Counted from the stretch's first letter, positions 1-12,601 are shown. The stretch: DNA of 64,000 nt from Atrina japonica (GCA_030159075.1 BROG01000257.1:1-64000); one strand, 5' to 3'. The notes: generated by a model not told the origin, from the letters alone. Program-made: numbers and translations.

Positions 1-1001
1 TAAATTGTATATTTGCCATGTGTATTATTAATTTATCATATACTATAATATCTGGAGAAGGCTTTGTAAGTTGGAAGAACTTGTCTTATCCATTTGCTTT
101 ATCAATAAAATATGTTTGCTGGCTTCATATGATATTTCACTGATATTTCGTGTCTGATAAGTAAAAATTTCATTGATACACATTCTATGTTGGGCGAATG
201 TTATTTTAAAAACATATTGTATATTGCAATACATGATGGTATATTATGATACGTGATGGGATTTGAAAAGAAGCGTAATGCTTATCTAAATTCATCTCCC
301 ATCTTGAAGAAAGTTCAACGTTACGCTTCCTTTCGTTTGCAAATTTATTAAGGCCGTGTATACTTACTCATTGCGCATGTGCATTTGTGGTCTTCACAAA
401 CATTTGTACCGTTTGTACAACTGGTTAGTTGACAATCACCCTTTTCATTACAATGCTCACTGATCACAATAGCTGTAATGATACAGCACTAGTGTAAATG
501 AAAATAAAAAATCGTTGAATTATGTTAATTGGTAAAAGACATCTATTTGTCTGATGGTTTAATGAATTCGTGGCCGCGGAAATACGAATTTATTCAATGA
601 AATACAATTCGTTGAAAGAGATTCACTCCAACAAATGATATTTGCCCCCCCCCCAAAAAAAAGACAGGAATCGTAACCAAAATCAAAATATTTACTTATT
701 AATTTTGTCGATATCAGACTCTTATCTTGAAAAATAAAACTGGAAACAGTTCGGTTTTGGCCATTGTGCAGACGTTCCCATTTGCAATGATAGCCATGGA
801 TGACACGGTAACTTAAAAGTACAGAGTATTACGATATTTCCTAGATTTTGTATATTCTGAGGAATCAATACTATTTATATAATTTTATAGCTGTCTACAA
901 ATTCGTATTAGAAAATAAATTGTTCTACTTTACATTATTTACGTGTGTATTGGCAGCCCTCATTTACACAAAAAATAATAGTTTGACCACTGAGAGTTAC
1001 G
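1..1001. other. AT-rich non-coding stretch
   Basis: I see no gene, RNA or clear repeat here. The reading frames are short, and a CCCCCCCC-AAAAAAA step near 645 is the only simple-sequence feature. Confidence 0.6.
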
Positions 1002-1022
1002 AATAATAATAATAATAATAAT

Positions 1023-1080
<58 letters not shown>

Positions 1081-1104
1081 TATATGATAATAATAATAAT
1101 AATT
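1002..1104. repeat. (AAT)n microsatellite
   Basis: About 100 bases of AAT/ATA trinucleotide repeat with two small interruptions. The poly-isoleucine open frame across it on the minus strand is a product of the repeat. Confidence 0.95.
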
Positions 1105-1369
1105 ATCTGAGAAAAAATTATTTGCCAAAATATCCTATTTAACTTGCCATTTTGAACCGGCACACTTCGTTTTGGAAATATCATAGTGAAAATCACTTTG
1201 ACAGCACTCGCCCAATTCATTTTTGAAAGATAACATATACCATTACCCACAATGAAAATCACGTGAACAAATCACACTCACAACTTATTTTGTAAGAACA
1301 TAACATATATCACACGATTCATTATTAAACTATTTATATATTATTTGACACAGTTTCAGTCTAAATATA

Positions 1370-2720
1370 GTATTAACAATGCCAAAGTTATAGTTTTAAA
1401 AAGGTGTCCATAAGAAATTCTTTAGACAATCGTTTCTTTTAATAAGATTTCATGAGTTAAACATGTATTTGATATGAATTTTTTCTGACAAGAGAAGTAT
1501 CATACAACGCCAGATTACAAATCTAAACGGTTTCCATAGCCGATTTAGAGCACCCAATATGCAAATCAATATCTTACCTTTTAATAAAAGGAAGTTCAGA
1601 ATCTAATTGGTAGTATCTGAGCGAAATATTACTTTAGTATGAAATAATTGACTGGTACCGAAATAACAGGTACTGGGTTTATGTATACGCTCGGGGACTC
1701 AAACGGTCCACCAACAGTGTCAACGACCCAATTGGTAAAATATTATTATCAATACTAAAGTTATAGATTTAAGACGATTGTTTCGGTCAATAAACTTCAT
1801 AAGTGCAGCACGACTTTAATAATGGATAATTTTTCCGAATAAGTTGTTATCATACAAGGTCAAATTATAAAACTGAAAAATAACTCGCTATTAAATAATA
1901 TAAAAGTACAGATATCTAAATGTTTAAATGCTAAGAAATCCAGAATATTATATGAAATGAACAAATGTTAATATCCAAAGATCCACAGGCATAACAAATC
2001 TTATACAATGTATTCCTATATGTTTTGTCAAAGGGGGTCAGGTCCAGTGTGGTATTTGGATATATATGTACAAATAGTAATGTTGAATTAATCAATTGCA
2101 AGTGAATAATTAGCAAACAGCAATTTTCAGAAAATATATTGGAATTTAAAAGAATTTCATGCCTGTGTTTATCTTTTGTTATTGTATATCAATCTAAGTA
2201 GTAAAACTGAAAGGATTAAAAAATACAGGTAATGCCCCTTTCACATCATATATGTATGAACAGACACACGCTCAATTCTTCAAATACATGATTAGAAAAA
2301 TATAATACTGCAGTGAATTATTCTTCCTTATAAGTCTGTACTAATTAACTACCTACATGTATTTAACAGATATTAAACTTACCGAAAAATGCAACACTGA
2401 CCAGAGCAATTACATACGACTTCATCCTTGAAAGTAAGATTGGGATTCAATTCTAATATTAAGAGACTTCAAGCTTTATACGTCCTGCAAAAACCCTTAT
2501 GTTATTTCATTTTAGATTCTCACACTCTAGTCAAATTCAAGGACTAGCTAAGCACAACGATGTAGTCAATACAATCAATGTAGAGGAGTGCTAAGACAGT
2601 AAGTAGATAAGAAGGTAGCCTATATGCAGAACCGCGTGTTAGATAGAAGCATTTATAGTCATGCCTTTGATAACACTTGTTAAATAAAAAACTTAAATAC
2701 CTATCAGTTAATTACATCAT

Positions 2721-2757
<37 letters not shown>

Positions 2758-3085
2758 GATGTAATATGCTTTTAATTTGCATAGACTACCAACATACATA
2801 AACCCAGTACCTGGTTTTTCGGTACCCGCTAAATATCTTAAATACTAAAGAAAGTAATACAACCCCTCCCCCCAAAAAAAAAAAAATAATAATAATAAAA
2901 CCAAAAGTGGTTAATTCATTTAAAATATTGTTTGGCCTTTTAAGAGACACTTTTTGAATCTGAATTCTACGTCTATTTCAAATTTGAGCTTAAGATTAAT
3001 TCTTGACAGAAACAATCGTCTTAAGCATTTATTTGGTCTTTTTCTTTTACAAAACTATGATGATATGTGCATAATATTTTCAAAA
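1370..3085. repeat. large diverged foldback (inverted-repeat) structure
   Basis: Two arms are inverted relative to one another. The stretch at 1656-1690 (ggtaccg, aacaggtactgggttta) reappears reverse-complemented at 2788-2826. The stretch at 1376-1450 (tgccaaagttatag, acaatcgtttctttt) reappears reverse-complemented at about 3003-3065 (gacagaaacaatcgtctta, acaaaactatgatg). The middle (about 1950-2240) is itself a copy of the palindromic repeat family also found at about 45.7, 52.6 and 54.9 kb. This suggests a decayed foldback or MITE-type DNA element with another element nested in it. No transposase is visible. Confidence 0.55.
2714..2757. repeat. (ATC)n microsatellite
   Basis: About 13 near-perfect ATC/TCA units ending at a Cla-type ATCGAT palindrome. 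Confidence 0.95.
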
Positions 3086-3639
3086 TAAGTTAAGATAATT
3101 TAGAAGTAAAGTGCAAATGTACAAACACGGCATAGTTTCAAAGTAGGGTTGGTTATCTATCGAAGGAGTGAATTATAATTTAACAATTTCAGGCAATTGT
3201 CATGAATGTCAAACGTTTCCAAAACAGAATAACTCTTTCGGGACTTTTTAAGGACAAATTTTGTGGGAGTAGCACTCAGTCCCAAATATGGCTAACCTTT
3301 GTAGGGGCGAAGAGTAGACAATAGAATAGTCCAACACAGGACTAGCGTCTCTAGATGGAAAAGTGGTATGTTTTACATAAAATAACTGTTACTGAAAAAT
3401 GGGGTTATCTGTTCTAGAAATGGGTGACTTAAAATTAAAGAGCAATGTTCTAACATCTCGGTCGCGGCGTTTCCAATGGAATAACTATAACATGTTTATT
3501 AATATCAATATCATGTAATGAACGATTTATATTTTTGCATATTTCAAAGTCTAAATCCTTTCTTTATTCCTATTACAAATGTACAATTAGGGATCTTTGA
3601 AGATAGAGGATTACATAGTATGCACATCTAATTTTACAG
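3086..3639. other. non-coding spacer
   Basis: AT-rich; no gene or repeat recognised. Confidence 0.5.
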
Positions 3640-3885
3640 TGAATATGAAAAGTGTTATACACCACACTCAACAATTTGTCCGTCATATGGTGGCAGTCAG
3701 TTCTCAACGGTGGAGGAGAGAAGTCGGTTAAAACGTACCTGGGAAGAGACCACCGGCCTTCCAAAAGTAAACTGACAAACTTTCTCGCAAAAATCAGCGT
3801 TTGTTTCAACGGGACTCGAACCTGTACTTACAGGAAGTGAGATAAATCATGGTTTATAGATTGATGCTCTAATACTCCAATCTTA
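3640..3885 (-). mobile_element. decayed tRNA-derived SINE, family D
   Basis: It matches the body of the copies at 11800 and 15780: a 'ccacactcaacaatttg' end, then 'ggtggaggagag', 'agaccaccgg', 'cttccaaaagtaaactg' and a tRNA-like end with 'gggactcgaacctg' (reverse complement of a B-box). The tRNA-like head lies on the right, so the element reads on the minus strand. No clear target-site duplication was found. Confidence 0.6.
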
Positions 3886-4064
3886 CATTGATAAAACATG
3901 TGGTATATTCAAGAACTACGAGGAGAACTATATTGCAGACAACATGTGTATTTCTACGTATTAATGAGACACTTCTGTTAATTAAATAATAACATTTATT
4001 ATGGCTTTAATATCTTAAATATTTATTTGGCTTCATTTTCTTCCATAATATCATATGCACAATA

Positions 4065-4170
4065 GCACCTGATCCCCCACCTCTGGATTTCCAGAGGTTC
4101 GTGTTTGTCGAATGTTCACCAAATTTGTATATGTATCCTAGACATCCTGAAGATTTATACTGTGGAATTT
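4065..4170 (-). repeat. dispersed repeat family AB, short copy
   Basis: The words 'cacctgatcccccacctc', 'ggatttccagaggttcgtg' and 'tagacatcctg' recur reverse-complemented in the long copies at 38690, 48240 and 51095. This copy carries only the end section of the family. Confidence 0.75.
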
Positions 4171-4369
4171 GTTTATATTTATATTTTTATATATGCACCT
4201 GATCTGTTGGATAGTCAGTTTTGCTATGGTTTACAATGATTCAAATTCCTAGGACATATTTGGTAAAGGAACTATTTATCATGCTATTAAAACCTAGATG
4301 TCAATGTCTGTAAAACTGGTGTTACAGATGTACTTTAAGATAAGATAATTCAAGTTGTAGGTGAATTAC

Positions 4370-4600
4370 TTTCTCTTTTCAATTGCTGTCTTTGTCGTTC
4401 TCTATTTCTATTTCGAATTTCTCGTCCCCCGTCTTTCAGTTTTCATTCTTTTCCCGTTCTTTCTTTCATCCTTCTTATCTCTCCCTTACCCCAGCGTTAT
4501 CTTTCTCAATCGTTATCTTTATCTTTCTCGCTATGTCTCCGATTACGTTTCTTTTCCCGGTTCTCTTTCACCTTTACTCTCTCCCTCTCTCAAAACTGAA
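4370..4600 (+). other. pyrimidine-rich tract
   Basis: A T/C-rich stretch of about 230 bases (tctttcatccttcttatct and similar). The two overlapping open frames rich in F, S and L are a consequence of this composition. Confidence 0.6.
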
Positions 4601-5110
4601 AGTTGCCTGCAAAACATAAACAAACATGTAAAAAATAGGAATATTGTATTTTCAGAAGATATTCGGTAACGGACTTGCTGAAGTACTGGAAAAGGATCAT
4701 GTTGATGTACTGGAAGATACAGTTCTAAATTAAAATCGTACGAATAGATAAAATATTATATCTATCGTCAAAACAGTTTAAGTGTGTTTTCTTACAATCG
4801 GCAGCCATGTTGGATCTAGTAGGTTCACGCACTGATGTCAGACCGCTTGGTTCTGTTTGTTTGCGATTCGATTGGTCGGAACGATTCGTACCTTTTTAAA
4901 GGAACGACTTGAACGTCTACAGTGTAAGATACTTTTGTTGAAATCACTTTAGTCAATTCTGCTAAAAATGAAAAATTATTATGAAGACATTTGGAAGCAG
5001 TAACACTTGAAATATTTTACAACTTTATGTATAAACTGCGACGTCGACAAATGATTTGCCCGTAATCTCGCATAATTACATTTCAAAGGACAATATCTAG
5101 TCGAGTACCT

Positions 5111-5248
5111 GTATGAAAATGATAAAAATAACATTATAACCACTATACTAATGAGTCTATGTAATCTAGTCAAGTACTTGTGCATCACCATATGTATGAA
5201 AATGATAAAAATAACATTATAACCACTATACTAATGAGTCTATGTAAT
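5111..5248. repeat. perfect 56-bp direct duplication
   Basis: Bases 5111-5166 and 5193-5248 are identical (start gtatgaaaatgataaaaa, end gtctatgtaatc). They are 82 bases apart start to start, with a 26-base spacer. Identity over 56 bases means a recent event. Confidence 0.9.
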
Positions 5249-6289
5249 CAAATACATAAATATAACTGTTCTTGAATGAAATCGTAAGAACTTTTATATA
5301 AAACATTACAGCGGTAGGTCGATCGTTCTGTATAGTACCGTTGGATACTTTCCTAGCCTTAATAATAAATTACCACAATCGAAACCGACAGAATAATGCT
5401 AATATGAATAGAAGTTACAAAAATATACAATTATTCTAAAAACTGTGAGGTCACATATGCAATTAATAAATAGTATACCGATTGTTATCTCACAAATTAT
5501 TGTTTTGAAATTCTTTTAGAGTTATCTTTCATAGTTCATCGAAAAACAATTATAGTAAACTACACTGCTGGAATATGCTTCATAATTGTACTGCTAGGCA
5601 CCTAGCATTTCTTGCTGTTGTTCCCGCCGTGTTCTTTTTCAAGCGAATATTCCCGATTCAAAACGCTTTGACAGCATGATTTTTCAAATTTCTTACAGAA
5701 AATATTTTCTTTAAAAATTTACTACTTTTACCTAGAATTGACTGTTAATCTATATAAAACATAAATGCCCTCGTTGTTATATGCCTAGTAAATAAGACAT
5801 ATCAAATTTTGCAATTTTTTACTTCAAAACATTTAATAATGATGTATTCGCAAAGTTATCTGTACTTTTATCTGAAAGATTTTCTGAAAGAATATGTAAA
5901 AAGAAAAAAATATATCATCTTCGTCAAAAAGGTCTTTAAAGTGGACAAGATTATTTTGAGGCCATTGTTTAATGAAAATTGTTTTGCCATTATATTTAAA
6001 CATGTCATTGTTCCAATATATTGTCTAACAAACTCAGCACTTAATAAATTAACATCAAATTTTGGTATGTGGAAGTTGTTTTAAGTACATTATGACGGAA
6101 ATTGGTTAGGTTTTCCGAATTTAGAAAAGCTCGATTTCAATTTTGTGAATACATAGTGGTAAGGGCCTTGTGTACGTGAACCAGGCGGTTGGTGCCATAG
6201 GGCATGTTGAGTTTAAACGTGCTTTGTTATTTCTGTATATATGCTCTATATACTATTTATTTACACAACCAGCATCCTTTGTAATATAA
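5249..6289. other. AT-rich non-coding spacer
   Basis: Nothing recognised. A 91-codon open frame at 5809-6084 has no recognisable motif and a composition typical of AT-rich spacer. Confidence 0.5.
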
Positions 6290-6430
6290 AAAATCAAAGA
6301 TACCAAAGTATAAATCATTTGGATGTCCAGGATATAGGTACAAATCTGGTAAAAATGGACAAACCCGGACCTCTTGAAATGAGAGGTGGGATCAGGTCTG
6401 TAGTAAATGTTCAATGTTGTAGTGATATCC
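6290..6430 (+). repeat. dispersed repeat family AB
   Basis: It contains the family words 'agataccaaagtataaat', 'gatgtccaggatataggta' and 'aaaaatggacaaacccggac', followed by 'gaggtgggatcaggt'. It is the same orientation as the 38690 copy and is truncated after about 140 bases. Confidence 0.8.
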
Positions 6431-7344
6431 GTTCTTTATATAGCCAATCTATCTTTCTCCAAATACATATCTCATGATCCATTGACAGTTACAAAGGATG
6501 ATACCTTTCAACTCTATCTCTACGTCAGAGTTTCAGTGTTCTGAATCCTAAAAACCGCTATCGAAACATTCAATTTTATAAATGCGTAGATGGCCGAGAT
6601 TTTTGGATTTCGTGCATGGTTGTCCTGCAGTATATCATAACCTGTTTACAACTCACTACCGAGTTTTTTGGTTGTTGATAGCATCGTTTCTGTTTATAAT
6701 AAATCTTTAACAGGTCGTTAGTGTGAAAGATTTAGGTTTTGTACCCCCGATCTACTAATTTTATTAAAAGAAAGTTTATTGCCCAGATGTATTAGTATTT
6801 CAGTCAGCCAGAGGTGGGGTCCTGGATTCAGACTGATCACAGTGTTTCATACAGCTCCACCTGTTAGTAATGGTATAAATATAATAGACCTTTTTCATAT
6901 GATACTATTCGAATTAGGTTTCGAATTTTATTAGGTCAAAGTCACGTGATATCCTACAAGGCGTCTGTAGAAACAACATTTTTTTTAGATAGTTCACAAG
7001 ATGATGAACAATTTTCTCAAACAAGAACAAAAATATTGTCGTGCCTGAAGGTAGATCTGCATTCTTCTTCTTTTCTTCCGCTCACCGTTGTAGAGTTGTC
7101 TTCATATATGAATGTATAATAAACTCCAACTAGGTTAAAAACAGGAGATTCTTCCTGTAAAATTTTAAAAACAATTAAGTTAAAACGATATACAGGGACG
7201 GGCATCTACTAGGACTCCAGCTGTGAGCTGTTTAGTGTGGCACTGACTGTGGTAGATGGTTCCAGTCCCTAACCGACCGAGGAGAAAACAGGATTCCTGT
7301 TTCCTTGTTGGTACGTGGCTGTCTATAGAGTGTAATTGAAAACC
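6431..7344. other. non-coding spacer
   Basis: No gene recognised. Short open frames on both strands lack motifs. Confidence 0.5.
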
Positions 7345-7770
7345 TACTGGAGTACTGACCAACGGTCGATGTGAGAAAAATGCCATAATATAGAAAAGGG
7401 AAGTGTGCGGCTTTTTATTGGCTACTACTGACCGGCGGTCGATATAGATGCAAAAGCATAGTAATATAGCAAAATAATATTTTTCTTGTACCTTAATGAC
7501 CAGCGGCCGATAAAGGAACAACAATGGGGGTGTTATTGTATACAAATGACCGAAAAATATAGGAGGAGGTATCATATATATCCAAATGACCGACAATCGA
7601 TAATGTGACAATAAAATGGGGTTACTGTATCCTAATGACCGAATAGTGACTATTTCAGTAAAATATAGAAAACGAGTAACTTTTAATTAACCCTAACGAC
7701 CGACAAGGAAATAATGCATTCTAATAAAATATAGGTCTAAGGGGATATTGTACCTTAATTAGTTGATCGA
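7345..7770. repeat. degenerate tandem array marked by TGACCG words
   Basis: About eight irregular units, each starting with a variant of 'aatgaccgacggtcgata'. They occur near 7354, 7428, 7496, 7546, 7585, 7636, 7697 and 7764, and most are followed by 'aaaatata' and a G-rich stretch. Spacings run from about 40 to 75 bases. The word contains a small palindrome (gaccg/cggtc) in the better copies. Its origin is unknown. Confidence 0.6.
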
Positions 7771-8068
7771 GTCGATATGGGGAGAGGGGGACAATTCTAG
7801 AGAAATGGTAAAGCCATTATTGGATATATTGGTGTTTCACATTGTGTCTCCCATCAACAAAATGTTTACTACACAAATAAGAATGCTTGTTTACATCATG
7901 AACAGTGAACGGGCGCATCGGATGTGTTTACATGATGATTGGATCGGCGAAGTGGAATGGGAGCATTCAGTTTAGGCTAAAGATATGGTGGACGATCAGG
8001 TGTTTAACTATTGATTTTAACTTACAGATACAATATCTAATTTCTGTCTTTGTCAGACGATCGGGTGT

Positions 8069-8217
<149 letters not shown>

Positions 8218-8451
8218 CTGACTCTTGATTTTAACTTACAATCTATTAAAATTTCCAATTCCTATCGGCCCGTAGTTACAGAGATTCGTGTAAACTACCT
8301 CATCGCTGTTACATAGTTTCCTGTAAAAATAAGAGATTTCACACCTCGTTGCCCCTTGACTGATGACTGACAACTGGCATTAAGAAATTGTGATTTTAAT
8401 TTTTTTTCGTTTTTGTTTTTTGCAAAATTATTGCCAACATTTGGGCGAGTT

Positions 8452-8580
8452 CACAGGGGCTCGGAAAAATCGTTGTTTTAGAGCGTTATATGCTTTATGA
8501 AAAATGGAGCCTGAAGGATGTTTTTTTTTCGCTAGGCTCCAGTTTCCATTGAGGATATTGCGCTCTAAAAAGCCCCTGTG
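8452..8580. mobile_element. palindromic MITE-like hairpin
   Basis: Nested inverted words: cacaggggct ... agcccctgtg at the outer ends, then ttttagagcg ... cgctctaaaa, then tggagcct ... aggctcca around a T-rich loop near 8520. The whole ~130 bases can fold into one imperfect hairpin. There is no coding capacity, so it fits a non-autonomous foldback element. Confidence 0.65.
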
Positions 8581-9159
8581 GCGGGACCTTCTCAACGCTA
8601 CTCCGAAATACTACCTACCACACATTTTAACTAATAACTTGGTCACTTTCAGTCTTGTTTTGGACTAAAAAATCGACCCAAACTCTACATTTTTCATGTA
8701 GTCTCTGTCACAGTGCCCGCTATCACTATAACAGGTCCCACAAGAGCAACGTGTGAGTACTGTATATGGAATTTATATTACGCGCCTTGCAATGTCAGGT
8801 TTCACATGACTTTAGCCGCTTATGTAGCGTAATATCGCTTATATCATGTATAATACGATAAGCGTCTACATAGCACATATTTATTTTATAATTAATGAAA
8901 TAACAATTTACATGTATAATGATTCTGAATTTAAATTTTTGCATATTTAACATTTATCTAGTATTTTAAATCAAATCAAAAGCTATATTATTGGGTATAT
9001 TAAATGCAGATTTTTTCTGGGCAATAGAAAGAAGAACGATATAGAAGGATAGTGATAAACAGTCAAAGTGAAGGAGAATAATAAAAAAGAGAAAAAAAAA
9101 ATTTACTCATATCTGATATTTAGAGGGGAAAGTTACATGTATGCATGTAATCATTATAT
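8581..9159. other. non-coding spacer
   Basis: No gene recognised. Confidence 0.45.
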
Positions 9160-9383
9160 GTCATATATATCTATGCATATGCACATATACATATATACAC
9201 ATACACATACATGTATACACGTCATGTATACACATATATAAACACATACACACATACATATACACACACACAAATATACATACACATATACAGATACATA
9301 CATATATAAACATGCATACTTATATATACTCATACATACTCATATATACACATACACATAAATATATACATATATATATTGAT
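9160..9383. repeat. degenerate (CATA/CACA) simple repeat
   Basis: An irregular alternation of ACATAC, ACACAT and ATATAC words. The Y/H/I/T-rich open frame at 9141-9389 is translation of this repeat. Confidence 0.85.
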
Positions 9384-9510
9384 TTCTAAATTAGTCTTTT
9401 TTTCTTTTAAGATTTCAAACAAATTATTTGACCTATTATTATAAAAATTATTTTACAGATTACTTATTTCTTAGCAAAGCTTCGTCTCTGTTTTATCCCT
9501 GCTAGTGTAA

Positions 9511-9880
9511 CTGTAAGTGTTTCCGGGACGTTCATTTTATTGACTACATTTCAAGAAAGTGTTTCGTATAACTGTAAGTGTTTCCAGGGGGTTCATTTTA
9601 TTGACTACATTTCAAAGTGTTCAGTATAACTGTAAGAATTTCCGGTAGGTTCATTTTATTTTCAAGAAGGAGTTTAATATAACTGTAAGTGTTTCCAGGG
9701 GGTTCATTTTATTGACTACATTTCAGAGTGTTCAGTATAGCTGTAGGTAGGTTCATTTTATTTTCAAGAAGGAGTTTAATATAACTGTAAGAGTTTCCAG
9801 AAGGTTTATATTATTAACATGTTTAGTTAAACTGTAAGAATTTCCGGTATGTTTATATTATTGACTACATCAGAAAAAAG
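9511..9880 (+). repeat. minisatellite, ~45-60 bp units, about seven copies
   Basis: Each unit begins 'ctgtaagtgtttccag' or 'ctgtaagaatttccgg', continues 'ggttcattttatt' and ends 'agtttaatataa' or 'gtgttcagtataa'. Two unit types alternate in the centre ('gactacatttca' type and 'ttcaagaagga' type), suggesting expansion as dimers. Confidence 0.8.
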
Positions 9881-10964
9881 ACTTTCAGAATTGATATGTC
9901 CTATTTAACTCATCAACTCCTGAAACACAATTGACTCCTCTGTAAATCAATGATTTAAACCTTTCCAAATGTGTTCTCAGTGGCGAATGAGTGAAAAGGT
10001 CGTGCTACCTATATTTACAGCATATTTGTAACTACCGGAAAAACCCTCATGGGGAATCTTTTAGATCTAATTATCTTTTTTTTCGGGAATGATAACAAAC
10101 AGATATTTGTAATTTACCAAATACTTTTTATTCTAACAAAACATCAATTTTATTACATTCCACACAGTGTAAAATAGACGCTATCCAATAATGCCTTATC
10201 AAGATTTCTTAACACTGTAATGCATTAGGCATATATCATGAATTATATATGTCTATACAATCTGTTTATATTGTTATATTTGTATTACGATCTTATACCA
10301 TTTTGAAAAAAAAACCCACTTGAATAGATCTCATTGATATTTGAGATATCTTAAGACCTTCCTGTTTACCAGTAGAGATCGATAACATACACTTATATAG
10401 CTTATGTAAAATAATGATGGTGTCCGCATGACCATCAATACGTTTATATACATAAATAGATATAAAGGGGTGCCGAATGCAGTGATATTTTTAGAAGTTA
10501 ACACAAAACAAGAATGAACATGTCGTGATTGTGAAACACCGCATGTATATATAAACGAACACCACGTTAATTTTGTACTGTGGTAAGAGCTAAACCTAGA
10601 TTGTGTATGATAGTTCGTCTGCTGCTTGTTAGATAAATATACTACAACGGTAAGTAAGTCGGCGGGTGTACCTCTTGCTCGTGGGAAATTTAATCATATG
10701 TGTCAAATATTATTATGATCCACTGTGGCAATGTAAATTCCTTGTAATTTATTTGATATAATAAAAAAATAGTAAATAGTTATGCTATGTATCTCTCTTC
10801 GCATCAAGTGTTCAGTAATACTCTATCGTTTAGTCATAAAAATAGCGGGTTACTTCCCCTTCCAGTTTCTGTATGAATACAACATATATAAGCTTCTATG
10901 CAGAGTCGCTTTAACCTTAACAAATAATATAAAGGTCGCCGTTTTACTTTTTAATACCATTTAG
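9881..10964. other. non-coding spacer
   Basis: No gene or repeat recognised. Confidence 0.45.
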
Positions 10965-11030
10965 TGATATCATTTTTTCGGATAGGTGATATCACTCTTT
11001 CGAATAGGTGATATCACCCTTTCGAATCGT
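10965..11030. repeat. 22-bp tandem repeat, three units
   Basis: Three copies of a unit of the form 'ggtgatatcac' plus 'tctttcgaata'. The core GTGATATCAC is a perfect 10-bp palindrome. Confidence 0.8.
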
Positions 11031-11330
11031 TTAGCACAGTGATAGTAATATAAAATTATGTTGAGACATGCTTAAATAAGTGCTCAGTATTAACACATCT
11101 CTAGTTATTTCTAGTTTTATCAATAACTTCCATCCATTGGCGTGTCGTGTGGAGTATCAAAATGGCGCTGGAACATGTTTCATACTTTTTGATAATAACT
11201 TATATGTGTTTGCAAAGTGCGGATTTAATGTTTCAACATAGTCTGAAACGAGTTTTGTTAGTTTTGAATTATGCAGTAAATGACTCTTGCGTAAACCAGT
11301 TTAATCTATATATTTTGTCGATTTTAAAGT

Positions 11331-11637
11331 TTGTTTATTGTTGTTTAACGTCCCACTCAAGAATCTTTCACTCATATGGAGTGAAAGATTCAATGCCGGC
11401 GAAGGGCTTCAAATTTTGGCCTATGCTCGACACCTATGGCCATTGAGCAGTGAGGGTTCTTTAACGTGCCGACACTCACTGTGACACGGGACCTCGGTTT
11501 TTACTGTCTCAGTCCGAAGGACAGGAGCGTATCCGGGTTGGTAACCATTTCACATACTTCCCTGCCCAATCCGAGGATCGAACCCGGGTCGCATTGGTGA
11601 AAAGCGAGTGCGCTAACCACTGCTACCCGGACACCCA
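11331..11637 (-). mobile_element. tRNA-derived SINE (family C) with perfect target duplication
   Basis: Read on the minus strand, the head is tRNA-like: 'gtagcagtggttagcgc' resembles an A-box and 'gggttcgatcctcgg' a B-box. The body ends in 'ttgttgtttaacgtcccac' on the + strand, with the tail at the left. It is flanked by an exact 13-bp direct repeat, tcgattttaaagt, at 11318-11330 and 11638-11650, which marks retrotransposition. A second copy lies at 45955. Confidence 0.9.
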
Positions 11638-11799
11638 TCGATTTTAAAGTATCTTAAACATTATTTAATCTTTCTTAATCGTAATATCACAACTTTATTA
11701 ATACAACAAAGTATTCAGTCACAGCAAGTCATTCACATGTTTCATTACTTCTGTGTCACTACACTATTACAGACTTGATGCCCCATTTGATTTGAATTT

Positions 11800-12040
11800 T
11801 TGTTTTACGCCATACTCAACAATCTTTCAGTCATATAATGTTTCAGTCATGTGATGGCGTCTATTTTTTATTGGTGGAGGAGAAACCCCGGTTACCCGGG
11901 TAAAGACCACCGAACTTCCGCAAGAAAACTGGCAATCTTTCCCACTTAATTCGAAATGACCCTAGGGGGATTCGAACCTGAGGTGAAAGGCCTTGTGATT
12001 TAAAGCGCAATGCTCTAACCACGGAGGCCCCTTCACTTGA
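11800..12040 (-). mobile_element. tRNA-derived SINE, family D
   Basis: The minus-strand head 'cctccgtggttagagcat' and 'caggttcgaatccccc' give A-box and B-box likenesses. The body continues through 'ggtggtctttacccgggt' to the tail 'gagtatggcgtaaaacaa'. It is the best preserved of four family D copies. No convincing target duplication was seen. Confidence 0.85.
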
Positions 12041-12423
12041 TACGATGTAACTAATATAGATATTGTCGTCTTTCATTTGGTAAAGGCCATGAGACCAAAA
12101 TATTGTGAATATTGAGCGTTTTACCGTTTTTTTGCATAACAATACTTCCCTTTGGAGGACATTGAATTTTGATTACCATACAGATGATTCTACTCACTTT
12201 TCGGTTTTGACAAGCTGCACGGGGAAAACGTTTCATTCCACACTGGGCACTATTGTCTCTAATCAGTGTTATTTTAAAGCTATACTTTTATTAACTAAAA
12301 GTTAAACTTGTCCAGGTCAAGAAAGGATTTACGGGACTCCGGTAGGTTATATGGATTTTAATATACCTGTTAGGGCTCTTTTGCTCCACTGTAAGTGTAG
12401 CATTATAACAACCAACATCGTGC

Positions 12424-12523
12424 AAATTTAATTATCACACTAAAGGGATATGCCGTCCAAATTTAATCATCACAATAAAGGGAAAAGCCCTCCAAATTTA
12501 ATTATCACACAAAAGGGAAAAGC
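12424..12523 (+). repeat. ~40-bp tandem repeat, three units
   Basis: Three copies of 'caaatttaattatcacac' followed by 'aaagggaaaagcc', lying directly upstream of the first recognised coding exon of the E2-like gene. Confidence 0.8.
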
Positions 12524-12601
12524 AAATTATTTGATGTGCGATTTGTGACGTCAATCCTATATATTGTACATTTTCTTTTTATTTGTCTTAGGTTACCAAC
12601 C

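Noticed and set aside
11575..11637. tRNA-like sequences (also at 11965-12040 and 46155-46215)
   Set aside because: They are heads of SINEs with SINE bodies and, in two cases, target duplications. The cloverleaf is degenerate, so they are not functional tRNA genes.
12536..12601. N-terminal extension of the E2-like protein from an upstream ATG
   Set aside because: The stretch contains a pyrimidine tract and a splice acceptor ending at 12591. The ATG at 12602 has a far better context and starts the recognisable domain.
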